NCBI GenBank assembly: GCA_035762085.1
Contig: DASTPT010000072.1
Coordinates: 1-64,000, forward strand
Direction of reading: 5' to 3'
Length of the DNA: 64,000 nucleotides
DNA from: HRBIN12 sp035762085
GTDB lineage: Bacteria > Actinomycetota > UBA4738 > HRBIN12
The notes below the pieces were generated by a model that saw nothing but the letters and a program-made list of their open reading frames with translations, had not been told where the DNA came from and did no database searches. This document shows, in pieces, positions 33,288-41,864 of this stretch (position 1 is the stretch's first letter; each line of letters begins with the position of its first letter). The position numbers and the translations under genes were made by a program.

Positions 33288-34181
33288 TCAGGCCCGCTCG
33301 GCGGGCGCTCCCTTGCCGTCGGAGAACGTGTGCTCGGCGAAGTCGGTGATGCCCGAGAGCAGGTTCGTGAACTCCATCGGGATCACGAACTTCGTCGACG
33401 GGGACGCCCCGATCTGCTTCAGCGCCTCGAGGTACTGCAGGCTCATCGTCTTCGCGTCGACGTTCTGCGCCGCCTCGAAGATCTTCGTGAGGGCGAGCGC
33501 GAAGCCCTCGGCGCGCAGGATCGCCGCCTGACGGTCGCCCTCGGCGTTCAGGATCGCGGACTGCTTGTTGCCCTCCGCGACGGTGATCGCCGCCTGCTTG
33601 CTGCCCTCGGCCTCGGTGACGACGGCGCGGCGGGTGCGCTCGGCTGACATCTGCCGGGTCATCGCGTCCTGGACCTGCGGCGGCGGCATGATCTCGCGGA
33701 TCTCGACGTTCGTGACCTTCACGCCCCAGCGCTCGGTGACCTCGTCGAGCTTCACGCGCAGCACCTGGTTCATGTGCTCGCGCTTGGCGAGCACCTCGTC
33801 GAGCGCCATGTCGCCGACGACCGATCGCAGCGTCGTCGAGGCGATGTTCTGCGCCGCGCCGGCGAAGTTCGCGACCTCGATGACCGACATCGCGGCGTTC
33901 ACGACCCGATAGAAGACGATGAAGTCGATCGAGATCGTGGCGTTGTCCTCGGTGATCGCCGTCTGGTGCGGGATCTCGAGGTAGAGCTCCCGCAGGTCGA
34001 CCCACACGACGCGGTCGACGAACGGGATCAGGAGCACGAGTCCCGGCCCCTTCGCGCCGAGCGCTCGCCCCAGCCGGAAGACCATGACCCGCTGGTACTC
34101 GCGGACGATCTTGATCGCCTGCGGGATCAGCAGGATCAGCACGATCAGTACCAGGGCGATGCCGATGAGGAGCTCGATCAC
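33288..34181 (-). CDS. SPFH/band-7 protein (slipin/stomatin-like)
   Basis: The 297-residue protein has one N-terminal membrane helix (about 2-20), a band-7 domain (about 25-200) with REYQRVMVFRLGRALG and PFVDRVVWVDLRE, and an alanine- and glutamate-rich coiled coil with repeated AEG(N/D) units (about 185-235). Such proteins form large membrane microdomain rings. The GTG start overlaps the NfeD stop by four bases; slipin and NfeD-type protease partners are a classic pair. Confidence 0.92.
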   Translation of the reverse strand: MIELLIGIALVLIVLILLIPQAIKIVREYQRVMVFRLGRALGAKGPGLVLLIPFVDRVVWVDLRELYLEIPHQTAITEDNATISIDFIVFYRVVNAAMSVIEVANFAGAAQNIASTTLRSVVGDMALDEVLAKREHMNQVLRVKLDEVTERWGVKVTNVEIREIMPPPQVQDAMTRQMSAERTRRAVVTEAEGSKQAAITVAEGNKQSAILNAEGDRQAAILRAEGFALALTKIFEAAQNVDAKTMSLQYLEALKQIGASPSTKFVIPMEFTNLLSGITDFAEHTFSDGKGAPAERA

Positions 34182-35512
34182 GCCTGCCTCCCTTCACCGC
34201 CGCCGGGGACGGCCGGGGTGGCCGCGCCGACGGGTTCGACCTTCAGCGTGAGACCCTCGACCTCGACGACCCGGACGCGATCGCCGCGGATCGGCGTCCC
34301 GCGGACGGCCTCGGCCGTCCACTCCTCGGACGCGATCTGGATCACGCCCGTCGGCACGAGGTCGTACACGACGATCCCCTCCTTGCCCACGAGCGTGTCG
34401 TCCCGCATCTCGACGGTGCTGCGGCGCATGCGGATCGCCGCGCGGACGACGATCAGGAAGAAGGCGGCGGCGCCAGCCGCGACCGGGACGATCAGGAAGG
34501 GCGAGACGCGCGCGTAGTCCTCGAACAGGAGCCAGCCGCCCGCGACGAGGCAGACGACGCCGGCCACCGCCATCGCGCCCAGCCCCGGATGCTTGAGCTC
34601 GAGCACGAAGAACACGACCGATGCCAGCAGGAGCACGACGCCGATCAGCTGCACGGGCAGCATGCCGAGCGCGGCGATCGAGGCGACGAGCATGAGGCCG
34701 CCGATCGTGCCGACCACCCCGCCGGGGACGAACAGCTCGGTGACGAGGAACGCAAGCCCGAGCCAGAAGAACACGAACGCCAGCTCGGGCGTGAGCAGCG
34801 CGTGGAGGAACCGCTGGAACCCGCTCATCTCCTCGACGACGACGGGCGCGCCCGTCGTCTCGAGCGTCACGGTGCTGCCGTCGGCCAGGGTCACGTCCGT
34901 CCCATCCAGCTCGCGCAGGAGCGACGGGACGTCGTTCGCGATCAGGTCGATCACGTCGAGCTCGAGCGCCTCCTGCGCGGACGCGCTCACCGACTCGCGG
35001 ACCGCGCGCTCGGCCCAGTCGGCGTTGCGGCCGTGCGCCTCGGCCAGGCTCTGGATGTACGCCGCGGCGTCGTTCGTCGCCTTCTCCGAGGCGACGGCGC
35101 CGGACAGGCCGACGGGATGGGCCGCGCCGACGTTCGTCCCCGGCGCCATCGCGGCCACGTGCGCCGACAGGAGGATGAACGTGCCGGCGGACGCGGCCCG
35201 CGCGCCGGCGGGTGAGACGAAGGCGATCACGGGGAGCTCGGCGTTCAGCACGGCCTGCGTGATCTCGCGCATCGACGAGTCCAGGCCGCCGGGCGTGTCG
35301 ATCGTCAGCAGCGCGGCGGTGGCCCCATCGCTCTCTGCGCGGCCGATCTCGCTCGTGATGTGGTCCGCGACGAACGGGTCGACGACGCCGTCGAGCGGGA
35401 TCTGCACGATCGCGCCAGCGCGGGTCTCCTGCGCGACCGCGGGGGCGGCCAGGAACGCCGCGATCGACAGCGCGACCGCAGCGAACGGCACCAGCCGCAG
35501 GGTGATCCCCAC
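34178..35512 (-). CDS. NfeD-family membrane serine protease (ClpP-class) with C-terminal OB domain
   Basis: The protein is about 444 residues. A signal peptide precedes a ClpP/crotonase-like protease domain (about 28-215), with TPGGLDSSMREI, the likely nucleophile in ARAASAGTFIL and a candidate lysine in SEKATND. Five or six membrane helices follow (about 235-365), then a soluble NfeD OB domain (about 375-440). The family cleaves partner stomatins. GTG 35512 is preferred to a TTG at 35536, but neither has a clear ribosome site. Confidence 0.88.
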   Translation of the reverse strand: MGITLRLVPFAAVALSIAAFLAAPAVAQETRAGAIVQIPLDGVVDPFVADHITSEIGRAESDGATAALLTIDTPGGLDSSMREITQAVLNAELPVIAFVSPAGARAASAGTFILLSAHVAAMAPGTNVGAAHPVGLSGAVASEKATNDAAAYIQSLAEAHGRNADWAERAVRESVSASAQEALELDVIDLIANDVPSLLRELDGTDVTLADGSTVTLETTGAPVVVEEMSGFQRFLHALLTPELAFVFFWLGLAFLVTELFVPGGVVGTIGGLMLVASIAALGMLPVQLIGVVLLLASVVFFVLELKHPGLGAMAVAGVVCLVAGGWLLFEDYARVSPFLIVPVAAGAAAFFLIVVRAAIRMRRSTVEMRDDTLVGKEGIVVYDLVPTGVIQIASEEWTAEAVRGTPIRGDRVRVVEVEGLTLKVEPVGAATPAVPGGGEGRQA

Positions 35513-35643
35513 GACGTCATCATCGCACCCCCACAACGGTTCTGCGATGGTATGGCCCGGTCCGCCGCCGCGGTGCGATGATGGGTGCTCGGGGCCGCAA
35601 GCTCGCGGACGGACGTCCCGCGTATACCCGGAAGGAGAACCGA

Positions 35644-36219
35644 GTGGCCGGACGAGGTGACGGCCCGCTCCTCGCTCGCGAGGAGCTGCAACTGGTGGAG
35701 GGGCTCCTTGCTGGGAACGAAGACGCGGTGCGGGCGCTCTACGCCCGCTACGCCAGGCCGATCTTCACGCTCGGCCTTCGGTTGCTCGGCAGCCCCGAGG
35801 CCGCGGAGGAGCTCACCCAGGACGTCTTCCTCGCCGCGTGGCGGAAGGCGGCCACCTTCGACCCGAGCCGTGGCCGGCTCTCGACGTGGCTCATGACGAT
35901 CGCGCACAACCTCGCCGTGGATCGGCTGCGCCGCGAGACCGGCGCCACCCGCCCGCACCTCGTGTTGGTCGACGAGGTGCCCGAGGTCATCGGCGCGGAC
36001 GAGGACGAGCCGTTCATGGAGCGGGACGAGGCGATCCGCGCGCTGTCCTCGCTCTCGGACGCCGAGCGCCGGCTGCTCGCGCGTGCCTACTTCGGCGGCC
36101 TCACGGCGCGCGAGATCGCGGAGGCCGACGGCATCCCGCTCGGCACGGTGAAGACGCGCCTGCGGACGGCCCTGATCAAGGTCCGCAAGGCGAACCAGGA
36201 CAAGGAGCGCACGCTGTGA
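35644..36219 (+). CDS. ECF sigma factor (SigK/SigL-like)
   Basis: The 191-residue sigma-70 factor has region 2 (about 20-90, with EELTQDVFLAAWRKAATFDP and WLMTIAHNLAVDRLRR) and region 4 (about 125-185, with TAREIAEADGIPLGTVKTRL). The GTG at 35644 follows AAGGAGAACC; an upstream ATG at 35578 is less supported. Its GTGA overlap with the next gene, a zinc anti-sigma factor, makes a second sigma/anti-sigma pair within 3 kb of the first. Confidence 0.92.
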   Translation: MAGRGDGPLLAREELQLVEGLLAGNEDAVRALYARYARPIFTLGLRLLGSPEAAEELTQDVFLAAWRKAATFDPSRGRLSTWLMTIAHNLAVDRLRRETGATRPHLVLVDEVPEVIGADEDEPFMERDEAIRALSSLSDAERRLLARAYFGGLTAREIAEADGIPLGTVKTRLRTALIKVRKANQDKERTL

Positions 36220-36992
36220 CCTGCGTCGAGGTCCGCGAGCATCTGCCGGAGTTCGCCGTCGGCGTGCTGGCCGAGCCCGACCGTACGGCGGTCGAGCGGC
36301 ACCTGCGCTGGTGCGCCGGCTGCCGGAAGGAGGCCGCCGAGCTCGGCTCGGCCGCCGCGACCGTCGGCTTCGCCCTGCCGCAGGCGCGCGTCCCGACGGG
36401 GCTCGCGGACCGCGTCGTCGGGAGGATCCGGCAGGCAGCTGGCGCCCCGGGCTCGGCGCGCCGGATGCGGACGGCGGCGTCGGCGGCGGTCGCCGCGCTC
36501 GTCGCCGTCAGCGCCCTCGGATGGGGCGCGGTGATGGCCGGTCGCGCGGAGCGCTTCGCCGACCGCGCGGCCCTGGCCGAGCAGCGTCAGGCCGAGGCCC
36601 TCGCCGATTTCCGGGAGGTCGTCCGGCAGCTCGTCCCCGGGCAGGAGATCCCCACGCAGGAGACGTTCCTGACGCAGCTGACGCCGAGCCAGGGGGGCAG
36701 CGGGGGTGGGTTCGCGCTCGAGCTGGTGTCGGAGACCCGCATCGACTTCGTGATCGTGACGGTGAACGGGCTGGACCCGCTCGACCCGGGGGCGCTGCCC
36801 TACCGGGTCACGCTCGCGAACGCGGCCGGGGACGTCCTTCGCGTGGGCAGGATCGCCGAACTCGATGACGACGGCGTCGCGGACGTGATCCGCCAGTTCG
36901 ACGACCGCGACCTCTCGGGGTTCACCGAGGTGCAGGTCACGAACGCTCGTGGCGACGTCGTCCTGGCGGGCACGATCGACCAGACGCCCTAA
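36216..36992 (+). CDS. zinc-containing anti-sigma factor (RskA-like)
   Basis: The 258-residue protein has an N-terminal anti-sigma zinc domain with His29, Cys33 and Cys36 (HLRWCAGC), one membrane helix (about 85-106) and an extracytoplasmic domain of beta character after a coiled stretch. It should hold the upstream sigma factor inactive until a signal is received outside. GTG 36216 overlaps the sigma stop by four bases. Confidence 0.9.
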   Translation: MTCVEVREHLPEFAVGVLAEPDRTAVERHLRWCAGCRKEAAELGSAAATVGFALPQARVPTGLADRVVGRIRQAAGAPGSARRMRTAASAAVAALVAVSALGWGAVMAGRAERFADRAALAEQRQAEALADFREVVRQLVPGQEIPTQETFLTQLTPSQGGSGGGFALELVSETRIDFVIVTVNGLDPLDPGALPYRVTLANAAGDVLRVGRIAELDDDGVADVIRQFDDRDLSGFTEVQVTNARGDVVLAGTIDQTP

Positions 36993-37016
36993 TCGCCGGC
37001 CGGCTGACGCGGGCCG

Positions 37017-38063
37017 TCACTCCTGGGTCAGGTCCTGCGTGAAGTCCCCGGCGAACCCGACCTCCGCCGCGTCCACGGCCGGGACGCCCTCGAACGCCAT
37101 CGTCATGTCGAAGGACCCGGAGGAGGACATCTTCAGCATCTCCTTGGCCTCGAGGGCGATCCACGAGGTCATGTCGAACGACCCCTCGCCCCGATAGGAG
37201 ATCGACGCCCCGGCCATGCCGGTGGCGCCCGCGATGCCCTCGGCGCCGCCCATCGACTCGAGGAGCTCCCCGAACTCGATGCGGAAGTCCATCGGCACCG
37301 TGTACCGACTGGTGACGACCGCCGCCTCGACGCCGTTCACGTCCTCGTAGCGCTCCAGCGTGCTCGTCGACGTGTACTCGATCGTGCCCTCGCCGAACGG
37401 GATGTCCTGCGTGAACTCCTCGGTCCACGTGTCGCCCGGCGCGACCGGCCCGTCGGGCAGCAGCGGCGTCAACTGCCCCATGCCGGGGAAGCCGGCACCG
37501 CCGGTCTGGTCGAACCCCGCGAACGAGAGCCCGCCCGCGGTGAGGACCTTGCCGTCCGGCGCGATCTGCATGTCGATCGACGGCATGTCCTTCACGCCGT
37601 CGCTCGGCATCTCGATCCCGTTGAGGGACCCCGAGATCTCGTCGATCGTGACGCGAACCGTCGCGACGCCGTCCGGGTTCACGGACACGACCCTCCACGT
37701 CATCGTCTCGGTCATGTCCATCTGGAGCTGCTGGGATCCGCCGAGCGCCTCCCCGGCCTCCAACCGGCCGTCCAGGGTCATGTGGATCGTGTAGGTGCGG
37801 CTCTCGCCCTCGGTGAACACGAGCGAGAGCGGCTGCGCGTTCGCGCTCTCCCCGTCGCCGCCGAGCGTCGTGAACGCGACGAAGCCCGCGAGGAGCGCGA
37901 GGACGACGACGACCGCCCCAGCGATGAGGCCGACCGGACGTCGGCGGGTCTGCGGCGCCCGCGCGGCCCACGCCTCGGGGGCCGGTGGCGTCTGCTGCGG
38001 TGCCGCGGGAGCCGGCGGCGGCGGAAGCGTCGCGGGCTCGTGCGGGGTTCGCTCATCGCTCAT
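37017..38063 (-). CDS. membrane-anchored protein, DUF6263-like
   Basis: The 348-residue protein has a Pro/Ala-rich cytoplasmic N-terminus, one helix (about 45-67) and a long extracytoplasmic domain of repeated beta strands. PGDTWTEEF and YTSTSTLERYEDVNG resemble DUF6263/lipoprotein-like domains of unknown function. The ATG at 38063 follows AGGAGGAACC. It converges on the second anti-sigma gene. No enzyme motif is seen. Confidence 0.72.
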   Translation of the reverse strand: MSDERTPHEPATLPPPPAPAAPQQTPPAPEAWAARAPQTRRRPVGLIAGAVVVVLALLAGFVAFTTLGGDGESANAQPLSLVFTEGESRTYTIHMTLDGRLEAGEALGGSQQLQMDMTETMTWRVVSVNPDGVATVRVTIDEISGSLNGIEMPSDGVKDMPSIDMQIAPDGKVLTAGGLSFAGFDQTGGAGFPGMGQLTPLLPDGPVAPGDTWTEEFTQDIPFGEGTIEYTSTSTLERYEDVNGVEAAVVTSRYTVPMDFRIEFGELLESMGGAEGIAGATGMAGASISYRGEGSFDMTSWIALEAKEMLKMSSSGSFDMTMAFEGVPAVDAAEVGFAGDFTQDLTQE

Positions 38064-38135
38064 CGTCGGTTCCTCCTGCAGGTCGACGGGCCTCACGGGC
38101 CTTCCGAAGGAACATCGGCCCACGGCCACCGTACC

Positions 38136-39164
38136 TCAAGCGGGTCGAGACAGGGCTTCCGCGAGGAAGGCCAGGCTCATCGGGTACCGATAGCCGATCG
38201 ACATGTGCCCCCCGTCGAAGAGCTCGAGCCGATGATCGACGCCGAGCGCCTCGAGCTCGCGCGAGACGGCCGTCATGCCGAGGTCCAGGAAGAACTCGTC
38301 CCGCCTGCCCGCGTCGAGCCACACCGCGCGCATCGAGCGCCAGGTGTCGGCGTGACCCGGGATCATCCGCACGGGGTCCCAGGCCAGCCAGCGGGCCCAG
38401 ACCTCGTCGATCATGCCGCCGGTCTGCGGGTCGAACGGCAGGCGGACCGTCCCGTCCGGGTCCGCCGAGTAGCATGCTGCGTACCCCCAGGCCTCGAGCA
38501 GCTCCAGGTCCGTGCGCTTCGTCCCGAACGGTCGCGTCCGCACGTCCTGCCAGAACCGGTCGTAGGAGCCGTGGTACTCGTCGCGGAGCGCTCGCACGAC
38601 CTTCGCGAAGTCGGACGGGTAGCACACCTCGAACAGCGAGTCGCCGCAGTGGCACGCGACGCCGGCGAACAGGTCCGGCCGGAGCATCGGCGTCACGAGA
38701 GCGCCGTAGCCGCCGCTCGACTTGCCCTGGATGCCCCGATGCTCCCGGCTCGAGAGCGTGCGGTAGCGTGCGTCGACGAAGGGAACGGCCTCCCCGCACA
38801 GGTACGTGTGGTAGTTGCCGGTCCCGGGCGAGTCCAGGAACTGGCTCCCGCCGACCGAGGTCCAGCAATCGACGAACGCGACGATGCAGGACGGGGCCTC
38901 GCCCGCGGCGAACATCGCGTCCAGCGCCTCGACGTACGTGGGCCGCAGGACCTCACGGTTCCGCCACATGTCGATCTGGCCGGTGTACCCCTGGATGACG
39001 AAGACGGCGGGATACCGGCGCTCGGGCTCGTCCTCGTAGCCCGGGGGGACGTAGACCCACAGCGGCCGGACGGCGGGGTCCCCGAGGGGGTTGCCCCGTA
39101 GCGCCTCGCTCTCGATCTCGAGCTCGTCCAGCCGTCCGCTCAGGTCTCGGCTCCATGGGTCCAT
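38136..39164 (-). CDS. alpha/beta-hydrolase of the putative esterase (enterochelin esterase/antigen 85-like) family
   Basis: The 342-residue protein has the esterase D-like plan: RPLWVYVPPGYEDEPERRYP, VIQGYTGQ, the nucleophile elbow GIQGKSSGGYGAL and a late histidine in FDGGHMSIGYRYP. It has no signal peptide, so it is probably cytoplasmic. The substrate is unknown. The ATG at 39164 follows GAAGGAG. It diverges from the nucleotidyltransferase gene. Confidence 0.85.
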   Translation of the reverse strand: MDPWSRDLSGRLDELEIESEALRGNPLGDPAVRPLWVYVPPGYEDEPERRYPAVFVIQGYTGQIDMWRNREVLRPTYVEALDAMFAAGEAPSCIVAFVDCWTSVGGSQFLDSPGTGNYHTYLCGEAVPFVDARYRTLSSREHRGIQGKSSGGYGALVTPMLRPDLFAGVACHCGDSLFEVCYPSDFAKVVRALRDEYHGSYDRFWQDVRTRPFGTKRTDLELLEAWGYAACYSADPDGTVRLPFDPQTGGMIDEVWARWLAWDPVRMIPGHADTWRSMRAVWLDAGRRDEFFLDLGMTAVSRELEALGVDHRLELFDGGHMSIGYRYPMSLAFLAEALSRPA

Positions 39165-39217
39165 CGGCTCGACTCCTTCCGTCCGTCCGCTGGCGGATCG
39201 CTTCGGCGCAACGCCGA

Positions 39218-39223
39218 TATCAT
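39218..39223 (+). promoter_or_regulatory. -10 box for the nucleotidyltransferase gene
   Basis: TATCAT eight bases before the ATG at 39232; no ribosome site, so leaderless. Confidence 0.45.
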
Positions 39224-39231
39224 GCAGCCAC

Positions 39232-40581
39232 ATGCCGGGCGTAGCCGACATCGTGGGGATCGGCCTGGCGGGCGGTCAGGGTGTCCGCGCCCGCCCCCTC
39301 ACGCTGAAGGCCCCGGGGTACCTGCGCTCGAAGGCCGCGATGTCGTTCCTCGGGCGCCGGCTGATCCGTTGGGTGATCCAGATCCTGTCGAGCGAGGGCA
39401 TCGAGCGCTACTACGTCATCGCGCACGGCAAGGAGAACCGGTACCAGATCAAGGTCATGATCGGGTACGGCGAGAGCTTCGGGATCGACGTGCAGTACTC
39501 GCCGGTGAAGTACGACTCCCTCTCGACGGGCAGCGCGGACTCGGCGCTGCGGATGCTCGAGTACTGGGACATCACCGAGCACGCCCTCGTCTTCCCGACC
39601 GACTCGATGATCGACTTCGACCTCGCGCCGATGCTCGAGGCGCACCTGCGGAGCGGAGCCGTCGCCACGATCGCCGCGATGATGCGCGAGCCGGACGAGG
39701 TCGCCGAGAAGTACGGCGTCATGCTCGTGTCCGACGAGGGTCGCATCACCGAGTTCGTCGAGAAGCCCACGCTCGCCGAGCTCCGGCAGCACTTCCGCGC
39801 CGAGACCGACGAGGACTTCCGCCGGCTGCCGCTCATGACCAACGCGGGGTTCTACCTGATCGACACGGCCCGGGTCCGCGAGCTGGCCTCGCACCCGGAG
39901 ATCGACGAGCTCCGCAAGACGCGGCTGGATTTCGGCAAGGACCTGCTGCCGTGGCTGGTCGGGAACGGGCACCAGGTGATGGTGCACCCGGTTCGGCGGA
40001 TCGGGGACCTCGGGAACCTGCGCGACTTCATCGACACGATGGTCGACGCGCTCAACGGGGACTTCGAGGCGGTCGACCGTCTCCTGGGGCCGCCGTTCGA
40101 CCCCGACCAGCACGTGTGGATCGCGCCCGAGTCGCTCGCGATGCGCGACTCGACGAGCGGGCTCACGTTGGCGGAGAAGATCGCCGAGGGCCAGGTGAAG
40201 ATCGGGCCGGCCGTGCGGATCGGGCGCTTCTGCGAGATCCACCCCGGCGTCCAGATCCGTGAGTCGAACCTGGACGACGACATCGAGATCTACCGCGACG
40301 CGATCATCGAGCGCTCGCAGATCCGGGACGGCGCGATCGTCGGGGCCGCCGCTCGGTTGTCCGAGGTCTTCGTCGGCTCGATGACCGAGATCCGCTCCGA
40401 GCCCTACAACCAGACGACGATCGAGGGCTGCGTCGCGCTCGGCGACGAGGTGACGGTCTATCCCGGCGTGTTCCTGTCCGACGAGATCTCGGTCTACCCG
40501 CGGCTGAAGCTCCCCGGCGGGATCCAGATCCCGCCGGGCGTCGACCTCACCGGTCCGGCCGACGTCCTGCGCTACCTGTAA
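39232..40581 (+). CDS. sugar-phosphate nucleotidyltransferase with left-handed beta-helix tail
   Basis: The 449-residue protein has an N-terminal nucleotidyltransferase domain (about 1-270) with GLAGGQGVRARPLTLKAPG, a divergent form of the GGxGTRLxPLT...K loop, and DSMIDFDL and VEKPTLAEL blocks. A hexapeptide-type left-handed helix follows (about 320-449), with short I/V-x-P-G repeats. Glucose-1-phosphate or N-acetylglucosamine-1-phosphate transfer is likely, but the nucleotide and sugar cannot be chosen. It lies 11 bases upstream of an LLM oxidoreductase. Confidence 0.85.
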   Translation: MPGVADIVGIGLAGGQGVRARPLTLKAPGYLRSKAAMSFLGRRLIRWVIQILSSEGIERYYVIAHGKENRYQIKVMIGYGESFGIDVQYSPVKYDSLSTGSADSALRMLEYWDITEHALVFPTDSMIDFDLAPMLEAHLRSGAVATIAAMMREPDEVAEKYGVMLVSDEGRITEFVEKPTLAELRQHFRAETDEDFRRLPLMTNAGFYLIDTARVRELASHPEIDELRKTRLDFGKDLLPWLVGNGHQVMVHPVRRIGDLGNLRDFIDTMVDALNGDFEAVDRLLGPPFDPDQHVWIAPESLAMRDSTSGLTLAEKIAEGQVKIGPAVRIGRFCEIHPGVQIRESNLDDDIEIYRDAIIERSQIRDGAIVGAAARLSEVFVGSMTEIRSEPYNQTTIEGCVALGDEVTVYPGVFLSDEISVYPRLKLPGGIQIPPGVDLTGPADVLRYL

Positions 40582-40592
40582 GGTCCCGGGCG

Positions 40593-41600
40593 ATGCGCGT
40601 CGGCCTGGCCCTGCCCCACTACGACTTCTCGCTCCCCGGCGCCGACCCCGTGTCGTTCGCGCGGGTCGCCGAGGTCGCCACGACGGCGGAGCGCCTCGGG
40701 TTCGACTCGGTCTGGATGAGCGACCACTTCTTCACCTCCCTCGAGCGCTACGGGGGCGACGAGCGCCGCCAGGGCTCGCTCGAGCCCCTCACGACGCTCG
40801 CCGCGCTCGCGCCGCTCACCGAGCGGGTCCGGCTCGGGACGCTGGTGCTCTCCGCCGGGTTCCGGCACCCGGCCGTCGTCGCCAAGTCGGCGGCGGCGAT
40901 CGACCTGCTCTCGGGCGGGCGGCTCGACCTGGGGATGGGCGCCGGATGGTACGCACCCGAGTTCGAGGCCTTCGGTTACCCGTTCGGCTCGACGGGGGAA
41001 CGGTTCCGCGCGCTCGAGGAGACGTTGGAGGTCCTCGTGCGCTTGCTCGGCGAGGGACCGGCGTCGTTCGAGGGGGAGCGCTTCCGGCTCCACGACGCCT
41101 ACAACCACCCCCGCCCGGCGCAGTCGCCGCGCCCCCCGATCTGGCTGGGCGGCAAGGGCGGGCCGCGGCTCCTCGGGCTGGTCGCGCGTCTGGCCGATGG
41201 CTGGAACACGGCGTGGCGCTGGACGCCGGAGGCCTACGCCGAGCGTGTCGCGGCCGCTCGCCGGGCCTGCGAGCGAGCGGGCAGGGATCCCGCGACGCTG
41301 CGGCTGTCGCTGGGGCTGTTCACCGTGCTCGGAGCCGACGACGCCGACCTCGATCGGCGGTACGCGCTCATGGCCGAGCGGCTGCCGGCCGGCGTCGCCG
41401 CGGCGATGCCCCTCGAGACGCTCCGGCGCGAGTGCCTGGCGGGCACGCCCGAGCAGGCCGTCGAGCGCCTGGGCCGGTTCGCCGAGCTCGGCGTCGAGGA
41501 GCTGATCGTGTCCCCGGCGCCGATCTGGTTCGCCCTGCCCGATCCCTCGATGCTCGACCTGCTGGCCGAGGCGTTCCTGCCCGGGGCTCACGCGCTCTGA
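40593..41600 (+). CDS. LLM-class (luciferase-like) oxidoreductase, probably F420- or FMN-dependent
   Basis: The 335-residue protein is a TIM-barrel flavin or F420 oxidoreductase. Blocks include MRVGLALPHYDF, RLGFDSVWMSDHF, the core LDLLSGGRLDLGMGAGWY and RPPIWLGGKGGPRLLGLVARLADGWN. Many actinobacterial relatives use coenzyme F420. The substrate is unknown. The stop overlaps the ATG of a small HTH gene (TGATG). Confidence 0.9.
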   Translation: MRVGLALPHYDFSLPGADPVSFARVAEVATTAERLGFDSVWMSDHFFTSLERYGGDERRQGSLEPLTTLAALAPLTERVRLGTLVLSAGFRHPAVVAKSAAAIDLLSGGRLDLGMGAGWYAPEFEAFGYPFGSTGERFRALEETLEVLVRLLGEGPASFEGERFRLHDAYNHPRPAQSPRPPIWLGGKGGPRLLGLVARLADGWNTAWRWTPEAYAERVAAARRACERAGRDPATLRLSLGLFTVLGADDADLDRRYALMAERLPAGVAAAMPLETLRRECLAGTPEQAVERLGRFAELGVEELIVSPAPIWFALPDPSMLDLLAEAFLPGAHAL

Positions 41601-41809
41601 TGGAGGTCCTCGAGGCCGCGCTGACCGTCCTGCGCGAGGAGGGTGAGCCGCTGCACTGGACGAGGATCCAGGACCTGGCGTTGCGCCGCGGGTACCTCGA
41701 CCCGTTCACGCAGCCCGACATCCGGAAGCACCTGCTGGCGGCGCTCGCCCGCGCCGCGCGGGACGGCGCGGTGGTGAAGGACTCCACCGGCGTGTACCGG
41801 CTGCCATAG
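41600..41809 (+). CDS. stand-alone HARE-HTH-like winged-helix protein
   Basis: The 69-residue protein reads as one winged helix: a first helix MEVLEAALTVLREEGEPLHW, TRIQDLALRRGYLD, a third helix PDIRKHLLAALARAARDG and a short wing VYRLP. This order (LHW-x2-I in the middle) is the HARE-HTH (HB1/ASXL) domain, otherwise fused to RNA polymerase delta subunits, restriction enzymes and chromatin factors. Here it is alone. Its ATG overlaps the oxidoreductase stop by one base. Confidence 0.75.
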   Translation: MEVLEAALTVLREEGEPLHWTRIQDLALRRGYLDPFTQPDIRKHLLAALARAARDGAVVKDSTGVYRLP

Positions 41810-41864
41810 AGTCTCGGTCGTCGCGGACCCGGGCCACGGAGAGCCCGAGCCCGGGGCGGCGGGC

